From positions 110,221 through 174,220 of the forward strand of contig JBIQHD010000007.1 of NCBI GenBank assembly GCA_044508835.1: 64,000 bases of DNA. Reading direction: 5' to 3'. The position numbers were made by a program, and so were the translations under genes. Position 1 is the stretch's first letter, and each line of letters starts with the position of its first letter. The DNA is from JAKFDI01 sp044508835. Lineage in GTDB: Bacteria > Pseudomonadota > Gammaproteobacteria > Burkholderiales > Burkholderiaceae_C. Positions 16,123-27,454 of the stretch are shown one piece after another. The notes beneath the pieces were generated by a model. It was not told the DNA's origin. It searched no databases and saw only the letters and a program-made list of their open reading frames with translations.

Positions 16123-17372
16123 GGGTACATGTAGCTGCGGTTGAAGGGGAAGGCCGATTGTGCGCCCCGCATCGGCCCGGCCGCCACGTCGCGCGTGGGC
16201 CGCGCGGCGAGCATCTGGTGCAGCGAGATCCAGCCCTGCTCGAAGCTCATGGCGCAGCCGGCGAGGTACAGCCGGTAGGCGCGCACCACGCTGTCGCGCG
16301 TCACGTCGCGGGCCTGCGGCAGCTGCGCCTCCAGCCCGTCGCTCCAGGCCCACAGCGTGCGCGCGTAGTGCGGGCGCAGGTTCTCCACGTCCACGCATTC
16401 GAGCGCCGACTCGCTCATCACCTCGAGCACGTGCGAGAGATGCAGCAGCTCGCCGCCGGGGAAGATGTAGCGCTCGATGAACTCGCCCATGCCGGCGCCG
16501 AGCTGGCTGTTGCGCGTGCCGCCGGCGGTGATGCCGTGGTTGAGCAGCAGGCCGCCCGGCACGAGCAGCCGGAAGATCTTCGCGAAGTAGGCGGGCAGCT
16601 GGGCGCGGCCCACGTGCTCGAACATGCCCACCGAGGCGATCTTGTCCCAGGGCCGGTCCTCGGGCAGCTCGCGGTAGTCGCGCAGCTCCATCGTCACGCG
16701 CCCGGCGAGGCCCCGCTCCTCGATCAGCCGGTTCACGTGCGCATGCTGGTTCTTGCTGAGCGTGATGCCGTGCGCCGTCACGCCGTAGTGCTCGGCCGCC
16801 CACAGCAGCAGGCCGCCCCAGCCGGCGCCGATGTCGAGGAAGCGCTCGCCCTCCTTCAGCATGAGCTTGCGGCAGATGTGGTCGAGCTTGGCCTCCTGGG
16901 CCTGCGCGAGGTCCATCCCGGGCTCGCGGTAGTAGGCGCAGGAATAGACGCGGCGCGGATCGAGCCACAGCGCGTAGAACTCGTCGGAGACGTCGTAGTG
17001 GAACTGGATCTGCCGCTTGTCCGACTCGGGGTCGTGGCGCGCGCGCGAGCGGCTGCGGCGGATCACGTCGCCCCACCAGCGCAGCGGCGCGGCCGGCGGC
17101 TCGCTGCGGGTGGGGTCGTCGTCGATCATCGAGGCGGCGACGGCCATCACGTCGCGCATCGTGCCCTGGATGTCGAGCTTGCCCTCCACGCAGTCCTGCG
17201 CCACGCGGCCGACCTCGCCGGCGGCGACGTGGGCGAGCGGGGCAAGGTCGCGCAGCTTGAGCACCACCTTGGCATCGGGCGGTCCCACGCGCTCGCCGTC
17301 GGGCAGCACCACGGCGAGTGGAACGTTGAGGCTGGCGAGCTTGCGCTCGAGGATCTGCGTCGTGAGGCTCAT
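16119..17372 (-). CDS. cfa: cyclopropane-fatty-acyl-phospholipid synthase family protein
   Basis: 417-residue SAM-dependent enzyme. An N-terminal lipid-binding region (1-115) precedes a Rossmann methyltransferase domain with FHYDVSDEFYALWLD near 125, the SAM loop LDIGAGWGG near 179, and SVGMFEHVG near 244 in the active site. It adds a methylene bridge across the double bond of unsaturated phospholipid chains in the inner membrane, a stress/stationary-phase change. A good ribosome site (GGAGGG) precedes the ATG. It is divergent from the FAH-family gene across a 61-base gap. Confidence 0.9.
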   Translation of the reverse strand: MSLTTQILERKLASLNVPLAVVLPDGERVGPPDAKVVLKLRDLAPLAHVAAGEVGRVAQDCVEGKLDIQGTMRDVMAVAASMIDDDPTRSEPPAAPLRWWGDVIRRSRSRARHDPESDKRQIQFHYDVSDEFYALWLDPRRVYSCAYYREPGMDLAQAQEAKLDHICRKLMLKEGERFLDIGAGWGGLLLWAAEHYGVTAHGITLSKNQHAHVNRLIEERGLAGRVTMELRDYRELPEDRPWDKIASVGMFEHVGRAQLPAYFAKIFRLLVPGGLLLNHGITAGGTRNSQLGAGMGEFIERYIFPGGELLHLSHVLEVMSESALECVDVENLRPHYARTLWAWSDGLEAQLPQARDVTRDSVVRAYRLYLAGCAMSFEQGWISLHQMLAARPTRDVAAGPMRGAQSAFPFNRSYMYP

Positions 17373-17433
17373 TGCACTACCCTCCTCGGGTCGACTCTAC
17401 AAAATTCCGATTCCACCGATGTACGGAGGCTGA

Positions 17434-18273
17434 ATGAAACTGCTTCGCTACGGGCGCCCCGGCCATGAACGCGCCGGCATGCTGGACGCCGAGGGCCGCC
17501 TGCGCGACATCTCGGCCGCCGCCGGCGACCTGCACCTGCCCACGCTCGGGGCCGCGGGCCTCGCGCGCCTGCGCCGGCTCGACCCGTCGGCCTTCCCGCT
17601 CGTGCGCGGCACGCCGCGGCTGGGCGTGCCCTTCACCGGCATCAGCAAGTTCGTGGCCATCGGGCTCAACTATGCCGACCACGCGGCCGAGTCGGGCCTG
17701 CCGGTGCCGGCCGAGCCGGTGGTCTTCATGAAGGCGACGACCTGCATCAGCGGGCCCGACGACCCGGTGCGCCTGCCGCCGGGCAGCACCAAGACCGACT
17801 GGGAGGTGGAGCTGGGCGTCGTCATCGGGCGCACCGCCCGGCACGTGAGCGAGGCGCGGGCGCTGTCGCACGTGGCGGGCTACTGCGTGGTGAACGACGT
17901 CTCCGAGCGCGAGTACCAGCTCGAGCGCGGCGGCACCTGGGACAAGGGCAAGGGCTGCGACACCTTCGGCCCCATCGGCCCCTGGCTCGTCACGGCGGAC
18001 GAGGTGCCCGACCCGCAGGCGCTCGCGATGTGGCTCGACGTCGACGGCCAGCCGCGCCAGCGCGGCAGCACCCGCACCATGGTGTTCGGCGTGGCGCAGA
18101 TCGTGAGCTACCTGAGCCGCTTCATGACCCTGCTGCCGGGCGACGTGATCGCCACCGGCACGCCGCCCGGCGTGGGCCTGGGCATGAAGCCGCCGCAGTA
18201 CCTGCGTGCGGGGCAGGTGATGACGCTGGGCATCGAGGGGCTCGGGCAGCAGCGCCAGCGCGTGGCGGGCTGA
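17434..18273 (+). CDS. fumarylacetoacetate hydrolase family protein
   Basis: 279 residues. The FAH fold is clear: FVAIGLNYADHAAE near residue 70, metal ligands in DWEVELGVVIG near 122, VVNDVSEREYQ near 150, and FGPIGPWLVTADE near 176. Residues 224-244 (LPGDVIATGTPPGVGLG) are a family hallmark. Close relatives include 2,4-diketo-3-deoxy-L-fuconate hydrolase and enzymes labelled ureidoglycolate lyase. It cleaves C-C bonds of acyl-pyruvates or related keto acids. GGAGG stands 7 bases before the ATG. Confidence 0.88.
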   Translation: MKLLRYGRPGHERAGMLDAEGRLRDISAAAGDLHLPTLGAAGLARLRRLDPSAFPLVRGTPRLGVPFTGISKFVAIGLNYADHAAESGLPVPAEPVVFMKATTCISGPDDPVRLPPGSTKTDWEVELGVVIGRTARHVSEARALSHVAGYCVVNDVSEREYQLERGGTWDKGKGCDTFGPIGPWLVTADEVPDPQALAMWLDVDGQPRQRGSTRTMVFGVAQIVSYLSRFMTLLPGDVIATGTPPGVGLGMKPPQYLRAGQVMTLGIEGLGQQRQRVAG

Positions 18274-18294
18274 CCGCCCGGCCGGCCCGGCCGC

Positions 18295-20385
18295 TCAGTC
18301 CGGGCAGTCGCCACCGGCGAAGCGCGCCTCGAACGTGGCCGGGTCGAGCGCCGGCGCGCACAGGAAGCCCTGGTACTCGCGGCAGCCGGCCTCGGCGAGG
18401 AAGGCGCGCTGCGCCTCGGTCTCCACCCCCTCGGCGATCACGCCCAGGTGCAGCGCCCGGCCGAGGTTGACGATGGCGTGCACGATGCCGGCATCGCTCT
18501 CGTCGCCCGGCAGCCCCTTGATGAAGCTGCGGTCGATCTTCAGCCGCCGGATCGGGAAGCGCTTGAGGTAGCCCAGGCTCGAATAGCCGGTGCCGAAGTC
18601 GTCGATCGCGAGCTTGACGCCCAGCTCGGCCAGGGCCTGCAGCCGCGCGAGCGCGTCGTGCGCGTCCTGGATCAGGATGGACTCGGTGAGCTCCAGCTCC
18701 AGCCACCGCGCGTCCAGCCCCGCGGCGCGCAGCTCGGCGGCCACGCCGTCGACGAAGCCGGCCTGCTGGAACTGCAGCGCCGAGACGTTGACGGACACCA
18801 GGATCCGCCGCCCGCGCGCATGCCAGTCGGCGGCCTGGCGCACGGCCTCGCGCATCACCCAGCCGCCGAGGGCGACGATGAAGCCGCTCTCCTCGGCCAC
18901 GGGGATGAACTCGCCCGGCGACACGTTGCCCAGCACCGGGTCGTGCCAGCGCAGCAGCGCCTCGGCGCCGCACACCGCGCCGGTGCCCAGCGCCACCTGC
19001 GGCTGGTAGTGCAGGCGGAAGTGCCCGGCCGCCAGCGCCTGGCGCATGGCGTGGTCGAGCTTCATGCGCGAGCGCGGGTCCACCGCGTCGGTGTCGGCGC
19101 GCCGCTCGTGGAAGCGGAAGCTGTCGCGCCCGGTGTCCTTCACGAGGTGCATGGCCGCGTCGGCGGCGCCCACCAGCTCGTCGAGCGTGCTGCCGTCGTG
19201 CGGGCACAGCGCGATGCCGATGCTGCAGGTCAGCGTGAAGCTCAGCTCGCCCTGCGAGAACGGCAGCTGCATCGCCTGCAGCACGCGCCGCGCGGTGGCC
19301 TCGGCGCCCCGCGCGTCGGCCTGGTGGGCCACGAGCACGAACTCGTCGCCGCCCACGCGCGCCACGGTGTCCACCTGGCGCACGCAGGACTTCATGCGCT
19401 CGGCCACGTCGACCAGCACCCGGTCGCCGAAGGCGTGGCCCAGCGTGTCGTTGATGTGCTTGAAGCGGTCGAGGTTGACGAACAGCAGCGCGAAGGGCGC
19501 GCCGTCGCGCCGCGCCACGGCCAGCGCGAACTCGACCCGGTCGGTCAGCACCCGGCGGTTCGGCAGGCCGGTGAGCGGGTCGGTGTGCGAGAGCATGTCG
19601 ATGCGCTGCGTGGCCTCGATGCGCTCGGTGATGTCGCGGAAGCAGTAGACGCGCCCGATCGGCTGGCCGCGGCTGCGCTGCGGCTGCGTCACGCGCTCGA
19701 GCACCTTGCCCGACAGCAGCGTGAGCGTGTCGCTCGCATGCTGCTCGGCCGCGTCGTCGATGGCGGCGAGCCGGCGCATGTAGGCCAGCGGGTCGGCCAC
19801 GCTGCGGCGCATCCACGCCAGCACGGCGTTGTCGTCGCGGCGCGCGAGCAGCTCCTCGGGCACGCTCCAGAGCTCGGCGAACTTGCGGTTGAAGCTGCGG
19901 ATGCCGCCGGCCGTGTCGGTCACGAGGATGCCGTCGGCCGTGGACTCCAGCGTGGCCGCGAGCTCGGCCAGCCGGTCCTCGAGCTCGCGCTCGACGCGGC
20001 AGGCCTCGCTGCGGTCGTGCAGCACCACGAGGTAGACGGCCTCGCCGGCGAGCTCGATGCGGCTCGCGCGGCGCAGCACCGGCACGATGGCGCCGTCGAA
20101 GCGGCGCACGCAGCTGTTCGACTCGATCTGCGGCGCGGCGTCGAGCGCCGCCTCCTCCCAGAAGTACAGGTCCTCCGGCGTGGCGGCGAAGGTCAGCACG
20201 TCGCGGCCGAGCAGGTCGCCCGGGTCGCCGCCGAGCATGGCGCCGGCCGCGGCGTTGGCGGCGACGACGTGGAAGCTGTGCGGGTCGACCAGCCACACGG
20301 CGTCGAGCATGCCCTCGATGAGCGCGATGGCCGTCGACTTCCAGCCGGCCACGGCCGGCCTGGGCGCTGCCACGGCGCCGCTCAT
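18295..20385 (-). CDS. PAS-PAS-GGDEF-EAL c-di-GMP protein
   Basis: 696 residues, no membrane segment. Two PAS sensor regions (about 20-135 and 145-265) are followed by a GGDEF domain (about 275-430) with intact VGGDEF, and an EAL domain (about 445-690) with intact AEALLRW, DDFGTGYSS and the EGVET loop. Both synthesis and breakdown motifs are intact, so activity may be switched by the PAS input. The ATG overlaps the HD-GYP stop as ATGA. It ends convergently with the FAH gene, 21 bases away. Confidence 0.92.
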   Translation of the reverse strand: MSGAVAAPRPAVAGWKSTAIALIEGMLDAVWLVDPHSFHVVAANAAAGAMLGGDPGDLLGRDVLTFAATPEDLYFWEEAALDAAPQIESNSCVRRFDGAIVPVLRRASRIELAGEAVYLVVLHDRSEACRVERELEDRLAELAATLESTADGILVTDTAGGIRSFNRKFAELWSVPEELLARRDDNAVLAWMRRSVADPLAYMRRLAAIDDAAEQHASDTLTLLSGKVLERVTQPQRSRGQPIGRVYCFRDITERIEATQRIDMLSHTDPLTGLPNRRVLTDRVEFALAVARRDGAPFALLFVNLDRFKHINDTLGHAFGDRVLVDVAERMKSCVRQVDTVARVGGDEFVLVAHQADARGAEATARRVLQAMQLPFSQGELSFTLTCSIGIALCPHDGSTLDELVGAADAAMHLVKDTGRDSFRFHERRADTDAVDPRSRMKLDHAMRQALAAGHFRLHYQPQVALGTGAVCGAEALLRWHDPVLGNVSPGEFIPVAEESGFIVALGGWVMREAVRQAADWHARGRRILVSVNVSALQFQQAGFVDGVAAELRAAGLDARWLELELTESILIQDAHDALARLQALAELGVKLAIDDFGTGYSSLGYLKRFPIRRLKIDRSFIKGLPGDESDAGIVHAIVNLGRALHLGVIAEGVETEAQRAFLAEAGCREYQGFLCAPALDPATFEARFAGGDCPD

Positions 20386-21698
20386 GCAGCGGCCTCCGCC
20401 GCGACCGCCACGGGCTCGAAGAAATAGGCCACCCGCGAGCGCGGCGCCAGGTAATCGAGCGATTCGCGCGGCAGCGCGAGCGGCTTGATGCTGCGCCGGA
20501 TGCCCACGCCGCCGGCCGTCTGCAGGTCCAGGATCAGCGCCTCGTCGCTGGGCACCTTCGGGTCGTGCACCAGCACGCGCGGCTTGAGCGGGCGCGAGGA
20601 GTTGACGCCGACCACCATCGCGTGGCGGTCGTCGGTGAGCTGCACCACGGAGCCCGGCGGGTACACGCCCATCATCTTGATGAAGGCGCCGAGGATGGCG
20701 GTGTCGAACTTGCTCTGGCCCTGCGCGAACAGCAGCGACAGCGCCTCGTGCGGCGTGAGCGACTTCGACGGCACGGGCGGGTTGCACAGGTTGTCGTAGC
20801 GGTTGACCAGGGCCACGATGCGCGCCGCGAGCGTCATGCGGTCGGCGCTCAGGCGCAGCGGGAAGCCGCTGCCGTCGGCACACTCGTGGTGCTCGGCGAT
20901 CACCAGCGTGGCGCCGGGCGTGAGCCCCATCCTGCGGGCGCGCGCCACGCCGTTGGCGACGTGCTCCTCGTAGTGGCGCTGCTGCGCGGCGGTGAAGTGC
21001 TCGTCGCGGTGGCGCACGCGGTCGGGCAGGTCGAGCTTGCCGATGTCGTGCAGGATCGCGCCGACACCGAGGTCGAGCATGTCGGCCGCGCTGAAGCCGA
21101 AGGTGCGCCCCATCAGCAGCGAGACCACCGTCACGTTGACGGCGTGCGAGGAGGCGCGGTCGCCGGCGCCTTCGTTCAGCAGGCGCAGGCACAGGTCCTG
21201 CTCGCCGATCATCTTGTCGACGAAGGCCTGGGTCAGCAGCGAGGCCTCGCGCCCGGCGCGCTGCGGCTCGGCGTCGGCCACGTCCATCAGGTGCCGGCAG
21301 TCGCGCGTGGCCTCGGCGAACTGGCGCTCGCACACCGCGGCGGCGGCGCGCTGCGCGGCCAGCGCCTCGCGGCGGCGGCGCGCCTGCGCGGCCTGCGGCG
21401 TCTCGGGCGGCGCCTCGGCCTCGGCGGGCGGCGGATCGGCGGCGGGAGCGGCCTCGCCGTCGGCCGGCGCGTCGGCGGACGGCTCGGCCGCCGCGTCCGG
21501 ACCCTCGATCTGGCTCAGCTCGGGGCTCCAGCGCACCCGCTTCAGGCCCAGCTTGTGGATCGTCGCCAGCTGCGCGGCCGAACCGATGCGAAAGCTGCTG
21601 AGCGCGAAAGGGTGCGACATCCATCCCACGTCGAGATGCACGAACATCCCCACACGGAGCGCAGCGACATCGATGGGTTGCGTGTTGGCTGTTTTCAT
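20382..21698 (-). CDS. HD-GYP domain c-di-GMP phosphodiesterase with DUF3391
   Basis: 438 residues. An N-terminal DUF3391-type domain (about 8-65) and an Ala/Pro/Glu-rich linker (68-105) precede the HD-GYP domain. That domain has LHDIGKLDLP near 218, EEHVANGVARAR near 248, AEHHECADGSGFP near 270 (a GFP variant of GYP), and FIKMMGVYPPGSVVQL near 342. The His/Asp ligands of the metal centre are present. It hydrolyses c-di-GMP to GMP or pGpG. It is the first gene of a coupled pair with a GGDEF-EAL protein, so the pair can both make and destroy the signal. Confidence 0.9.
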   Translation of the reverse strand: MKTANTQPIDVAALRVGMFVHLDVGWMSHPFALSSFRIGSAAQLATIHKLGLKRVRWSPELSQIEGPDAAAEPSADAPADGEAAPAADPPPAEAEAPPETPQAAQARRRREALAAQRAAAAVCERQFAEATRDCRHLMDVADAEPQRAGREASLLTQAFVDKMIGEQDLCLRLLNEGAGDRASSHAVNVTVVSLLMGRTFGFSAADMLDLGVGAILHDIGKLDLPDRVRHRDEHFTAAQQRHYEEHVANGVARARRMGLTPGATLVIAEHHECADGSGFPLRLSADRMTLAARIVALVNRYDNLCNPPVPSKSLTPHEALSLLFAQGQSKFDTAILGAFIKMMGVYPPGSVVQLTDDRHAMVVGVNSSRPLKPRVLVHDPKVPSDEALILDLQTAGGVGIRRSIKPLALPRESLDYLAPRSRVAYFFEPVAVAAEAAA

Positions 21699-21838
21699 GG
21701 AAGGCAGGCCGCCCCGGGGCACCGGTTCGGGCTCCTTCACTCTTCGGCACAACGCCGCGCGACTTGAGCGGCGCGGCGCGTGAATCACGAAGGGCCGCGG
21801 ATGTGAGCGCCCGCTGTGGCGCGGCGGCCGCCCCGCCC

Positions 21839-24403
21839 TCAGGCCGCCGCCGGCTCGAACCCCAGCGCCTTCATCGCCCCGGCCAGCGCCTGCCGCGTCT
21901 TCGCGTACGCCGCCCACGGGTCGGGCCGCTCCAGGCGCTCGTCGACGTTCGCCATCGTCCACTGCGCCGCGCCGCGCAGGCCCTCCAGCTCGTGCCACGC
22001 CAGCGGCACCGATACGCCGAGGCCGGGGCGCGCGCGCACTGACCAGGCGGCCACGGTCGTCGCCCCGCGGCCGTTGCGCAGGTAGTCGGGAAAGATCTTC
22101 CCCACCCGGTTCTTCGGGCCGCTCTTGGCGACGAAGCGGTCGGGCAGCGTGGCGGCCAGGTGCTGCACCACGGCCTGCGAGAAGTCCTTCACCACGTCCC
22201 AGCCCAGGCGCGGCGTGACCGGCACCACGACGTGCAGGCCCTTGCCGCCGCTGGTCTTGAGGAAGCTCGCGAGGCCCAGCTCGTCGAGCAGCGCCTTCAC
22301 GAGCTGCGCCGCCTCGATCATGCGCGGCCAGGCGAGGCCCTCGCCGGGATCGAGGTCGAAGGTCAGGCGGTCGGGCTTCTCGATCGCCTTCGTCGTCGCG
22401 TTCCAGGTGTGGAACTCGATCACGTTCATCTGCGCCGCGCCCAGCAGGCCGTCCAGCGAGTCCACCTCGAGCAGCGGCTGGTGGTCGGCATCCAACGCCG
22501 GGTCGAGCTGCACCACGCCGGGCATGCGCAGCCGTTCGGCGTGCTTCTGGAAGAACAGCTCGCCGCCCACGCCCTGCGGCCCGCGCACCAGCGACACCGG
22601 CCGGCCGGCCAGGTGCGGCAGCATCGCCGGCGCGGCGCGCGCGTAGTACTGCACGAGGTCGAGCTTGGTGAACCCGCTGCGCGCGTCGATCACGCGCCCG
22701 GGGTGGGTGATGCGCAGGCCGGCCGGCACGGCGGCGGCCGTCGTGGCCGGCCCGGCCTTCGCGCCGCGCTTCTTCGCCGCGGGCGCCGCCACGGCCACGG
22801 GCTTGGGCACTTCCTTCGTGATCGCCTCCGGCGGCTTGTCGCTGCGCAGCGCGTGGAACACCGAGTGGCGGATGCGCCCGTCCTTCGTCCACTCGCCGAA
22901 GGACACCTCGGCGACGAGCTTCGGCCGCACCCAGTGGCCCCGGACGTCGCGCGGCAGCTCGAAGAAGGGCGTGCGCCCGCTGCGCAGCGGCGCCAGCTTC
23001 GCGGCCAGCGAGGCGAGCGTCTTCCGGTCGAAGCCGGTGCCCACGTTGCCGGCGTAGCGCAGCCGGCCGTTGGCGTCGTGGATGCCCAGCAGCAGCGAGC
23101 CGAGGCCGGCGCGCGAGCCCTTGGGGTCGGTGTAGCCGCCGATCACGAACTCCTGGCGCTTGGTGCACTTGAGCTTGATCCAGGCAGTGGAGCGCCGCGA
23201 GCCGTAGGCCGAGTCGGCGCGCTTGCCGATGATGCCCTCCAGCCGCAGCGCGCAGGCGGTGTGCAGCAGGTCGGCGGCGCTGGCGGCGAAGTCTTCGCTG
23301 AAGTGCAGCGGCCCGCCGGCCGGCGCCGCGTCCAGCAGCCGCCGCAACAGCGCGCGCCGCTCGCGCAGCGGCACGGCGCGCAGGTCGTGGCCACCCGCGA
23401 ACGGCAGGTCGAAGAAGAAGTACTGGATGTCCTCGGTGCGCGACGCCTCGAAGGCGTTCTGCAGCCGCTGGAAGTCGGGCGTGCCGCGCTCGCCCTGCAC
23501 CACGATCTCGCCGTCGAGCCAGCACGGCGGCAGGCCGAGCGCGCGCAGGGCGGCGACGAGGCCCTTCATCTTCGCGCTCCAGTCGTGGCCGTTGCGGGTG
23601 AACAGGCGCACGTCGGCGCCGTCGATGCGCGCGAGCAGGCGGTAGCCGTCGAACTTGACCTCCCAGATCCAGTCGCCCGTCGCCGGCATGGCGTCGACCA
23701 GGGTGGCGAACTGCGGCGAGAGCGCGAGCGGCAGCGCGGCCGGCTCGGCTCCCTCGGGCAGGGGCATGGCGGCGGATGCGGGCGGCTTCCTCGCCTTTTT
23801 CGCGGGGGCCTTTTTCGCGGGGGCCTTCTTCGCCGGCGTCTTCTTCGCGGCGGCGCCGCCCAGCACGCTGTCCGGCAGCGCCTCGACCACGTCGAACGCC
23901 GCCGCCGGCCGCGCCTCGTCGTCGCGCTCCTTGATGAGCAGCCACGGCTCCTGCCGCTCGTCGCCGCGGCCGCGCATGCGCACCAGCGTCCAGGCGCCGC
24001 GCAGCTTCTCGCCGCGCAGCTCGAACTTCAGCTTGCCGGCGGCATAGCCGGCCCGCGGGTCGCCGATCGGCACCCACTCGCCGCGGTCCCACACGATCAC
24101 CGTGCCGGCGCCGTACTGCTTCGGCGGAATCACGCCCTCGAAGCCGCCGTAGCCGAGCGGGTGGTCCTCCACGTGCACCGCCATGCGCTTGACGGCCGGG
24201 TCCAGGCTCGGCCCCTTGGGCACGGCCCAGCTCTTGAGCGTGCCGTCCAGCTCGAGGCGGAAGTCGTAGTGCAGCCGCCGCGCGGCGTGCTTCTGGACGA
24301 CGAACGACAGCGCCTCGCCGGAGGTGCCGCGGCGCCCCGCGGGTTCGGCGGTGATGCGGAAGTCGCGCTTGCTGCGGTAGCGCTGCAGCGGGTCGCCGGC
24401 CAT
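21839..24403 (-). CDS. ligD: DNA ligase D (PE-LIG-POL), bacterial NHEJ
   Basis: 854 residues with all three LigD domains. The 3'-phosphoesterase (1-175) has QKHAARRLHYDFRLE and HVEDHP. The ATP-dependent ligase (about 225-520) has catalytic Lys250 in EVKFDGYR. The archaeo-eukaryotic-primase-type polymerase (about 555-850) has TFDLDPGEG and the SGGKGLHVVVP segment. A Lys/Ala/Pro linker (187-206, KKTPAKKAPAKKAP repeats) separates PE and ligase and may bind DNA. With Ku it repairs double-strand breaks end to end. It starts 13 bases after the ku stop; the chosen ATG begins MAGDPLQRYRSK, with a GTG 24 bases earlier as an alternative. Confidence 0.95.
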   Translation of the reverse strand: MAGDPLQRYRSKRDFRITAEPAGRRGTSGEALSFVVQKHAARRLHYDFRLELDGTLKSWAVPKGPSLDPAVKRMAVHVEDHPLGYGGFEGVIPPKQYGAGTVIVWDRGEWVPIGDPRAGYAAGKLKFELRGEKLRGAWTLVRMRGRGDERQEPWLLIKERDDEARPAAAFDVVEALPDSVLGGAAAKKTPAKKAPAKKAPAKKARKPPASAAMPLPEGAEPAALPLALSPQFATLVDAMPATGDWIWEVKFDGYRLLARIDGADVRLFTRNGHDWSAKMKGLVAALRALGLPPCWLDGEIVVQGERGTPDFQRLQNAFEASRTEDIQYFFFDLPFAGGHDLRAVPLRERRALLRRLLDAAPAGGPLHFSEDFAASAADLLHTACALRLEGIIGKRADSAYGSRRSTAWIKLKCTKRQEFVIGGYTDPKGSRAGLGSLLLGIHDANGRLRYAGNVGTGFDRKTLASLAAKLAPLRSGRTPFFELPRDVRGHWVRPKLVAEVSFGEWTKDGRIRHSVFHALRSDKPPEAITKEVPKPVAVAAPAAKKRGAKAGPATTAAAVPAGLRITHPGRVIDARSGFTKLDLVQYYARAAPAMLPHLAGRPVSLVRGPQGVGGELFFQKHAERLRMPGVVQLDPALDADHQPLLEVDSLDGLLGAAQMNVIEFHTWNATTKAIEKPDRLTFDLDPGEGLAWPRMIEAAQLVKALLDELGLASFLKTSGGKGLHVVVPVTPRLGWDVVKDFSQAVVQHLAATLPDRFVAKSGPKNRVGKIFPDYLRNGRGATTVAAWSVRARPGLGVSVPLAWHELEGLRGAAQWTMANVDERLERPDPWAAYAKTRQALAGAMKALGFEPAAA

Positions 24404-24416
24404 CGCCTGCCGCGCC

Positions 24417-25322
24417 CTACCCGGCACGGCGCCTGGCCGCCGGCTTGCGCCCGCCCGAGGCCGCCGGGCGCTCCGCGGCCGCCTCGTCGTTGGCGGCGGC
24501 CTTGGCGCCGCGGCCCGCCTTGCCCGCCCCGCCCTTGAGGCTGCGCTTGAGCAGTTCGGTCAGGTCGACCACGTTGGACGGCGCGGCGCCCTCGTCCGGG
24601 CGCTCCACCGGGTGCACGGTGCGGGTGTCGCCGGCCTCGACCTTGGCGTCCACGAGCGCCATCACCGCCTGCTTGAAGGTGTCGGCATAGTCCTCGGGCC
24701 GCCAGTCGCCGCTCATGTCGTCGACGAGCTGGCGGGCCATCTTCAGCTCGCCGGCCGTCAGCTTCGCGCCCTTGCTGCCCGCCTCGGGCAGCGTGAGCTC
24801 GTTCCAGGGCCGGATCTCGCTCGACCAGCGCAGCGTGTTGAGCATCAGCGCCGGCCCGACGGGGATCAGCGCCGCCAGGTGCTGCTTGGTGGAGATCACC
24901 ACCCGCGCGATGCCGATCCTGCCGGACTCGCGCAGCGTCTCGCGCAGCAGCACGTAGACCTTCTCGGCCTTGCCGATGGGCTCGAGGTAGTAGGGCTTCT
25001 CCAGGTAGACGAAGGGGATGCGGCCGGCATCGACGAAGGCCTCGATCTCGATCGTCTGCGTGCTCCGCGGCAGGGCCGACTTGATCTCCTCGTCGGTCAT
25101 CAGCACGTACTGGCCGTCGTCCTGCTTGATGCCCTTGACGATGTGCTCCCGGTCGATCTCCTTGCCCGTCTTCTTGTTCACGCGCTTGTAGCCCACCGGG
25201 TCCATGGAGCGCTTGTCGAGCCAGTCGAAGTCGATCGAGTCCTCGCGCGAGGCGGGATAGAGCCCGACGGGGATGTGCACCAGGCCGAAGCTGATGGCGC
25301 CTTTCCAGAGGACGCGGGGCAT
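24417..25322 (-). CDS. ku: non-homologous end-joining protein Ku
   Basis: 301 residues. Typical bacterial Ku start (MPRVLWKGAISFGLVHIPV) and beta-barrel/bridge region through about residue 250. The minimal C-terminal region and a Lys/Ala/Arg-rich tail (about 262-301) can bind DNA and LigD. Ku homodimers thread onto DNA ends and recruit LigD, encoded immediately downstream. An in-frame ATG 51 bases upstream would add a non-conserved stretch and is not favoured. Confidence 0.95.
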   Translation of the reverse strand: MPRVLWKGAISFGLVHIPVGLYPASREDSIDFDWLDKRSMDPVGYKRVNKKTGKEIDREHIVKGIKQDDGQYVLMTDEEIKSALPRSTQTIEIEAFVDAGRIPFVYLEKPYYLEPIGKAEKVYVLLRETLRESGRIGIARVVISTKQHLAALIPVGPALMLNTLRWSSEIRPWNELTLPEAGSKGAKLTAGELKMARQLVDDMSGDWRPEDYADTFKQAVMALVDAKVEAGDTRTVHPVERPDEGAAPSNVVDLTELLKRSLKGGAGKAGRGAKAAANDEAAAERPAASGGRKPAARRRAG

Positions 25323-25404
25323 GGCGGTTCTCCTGCAGTGGCGGCGCGAGAGCCGGGGAACCTGCCGTGGCAAACGGCTTGCCCGATCTGCGCGGGCGCC
25401 GCGC

Positions 25405-27342
<1,938 letters not shown>

Positions 27343-27454
27343 GGAAAGGAAGACGACGGGCGAGCTTACCCGCGGCCCGCACGGCCCACAACGCGGCCCC
27401 CGGGAACATCGATTGCCGGTTTCGCGGCCCTGCATCACGTCGAGGAGCAAGCCG

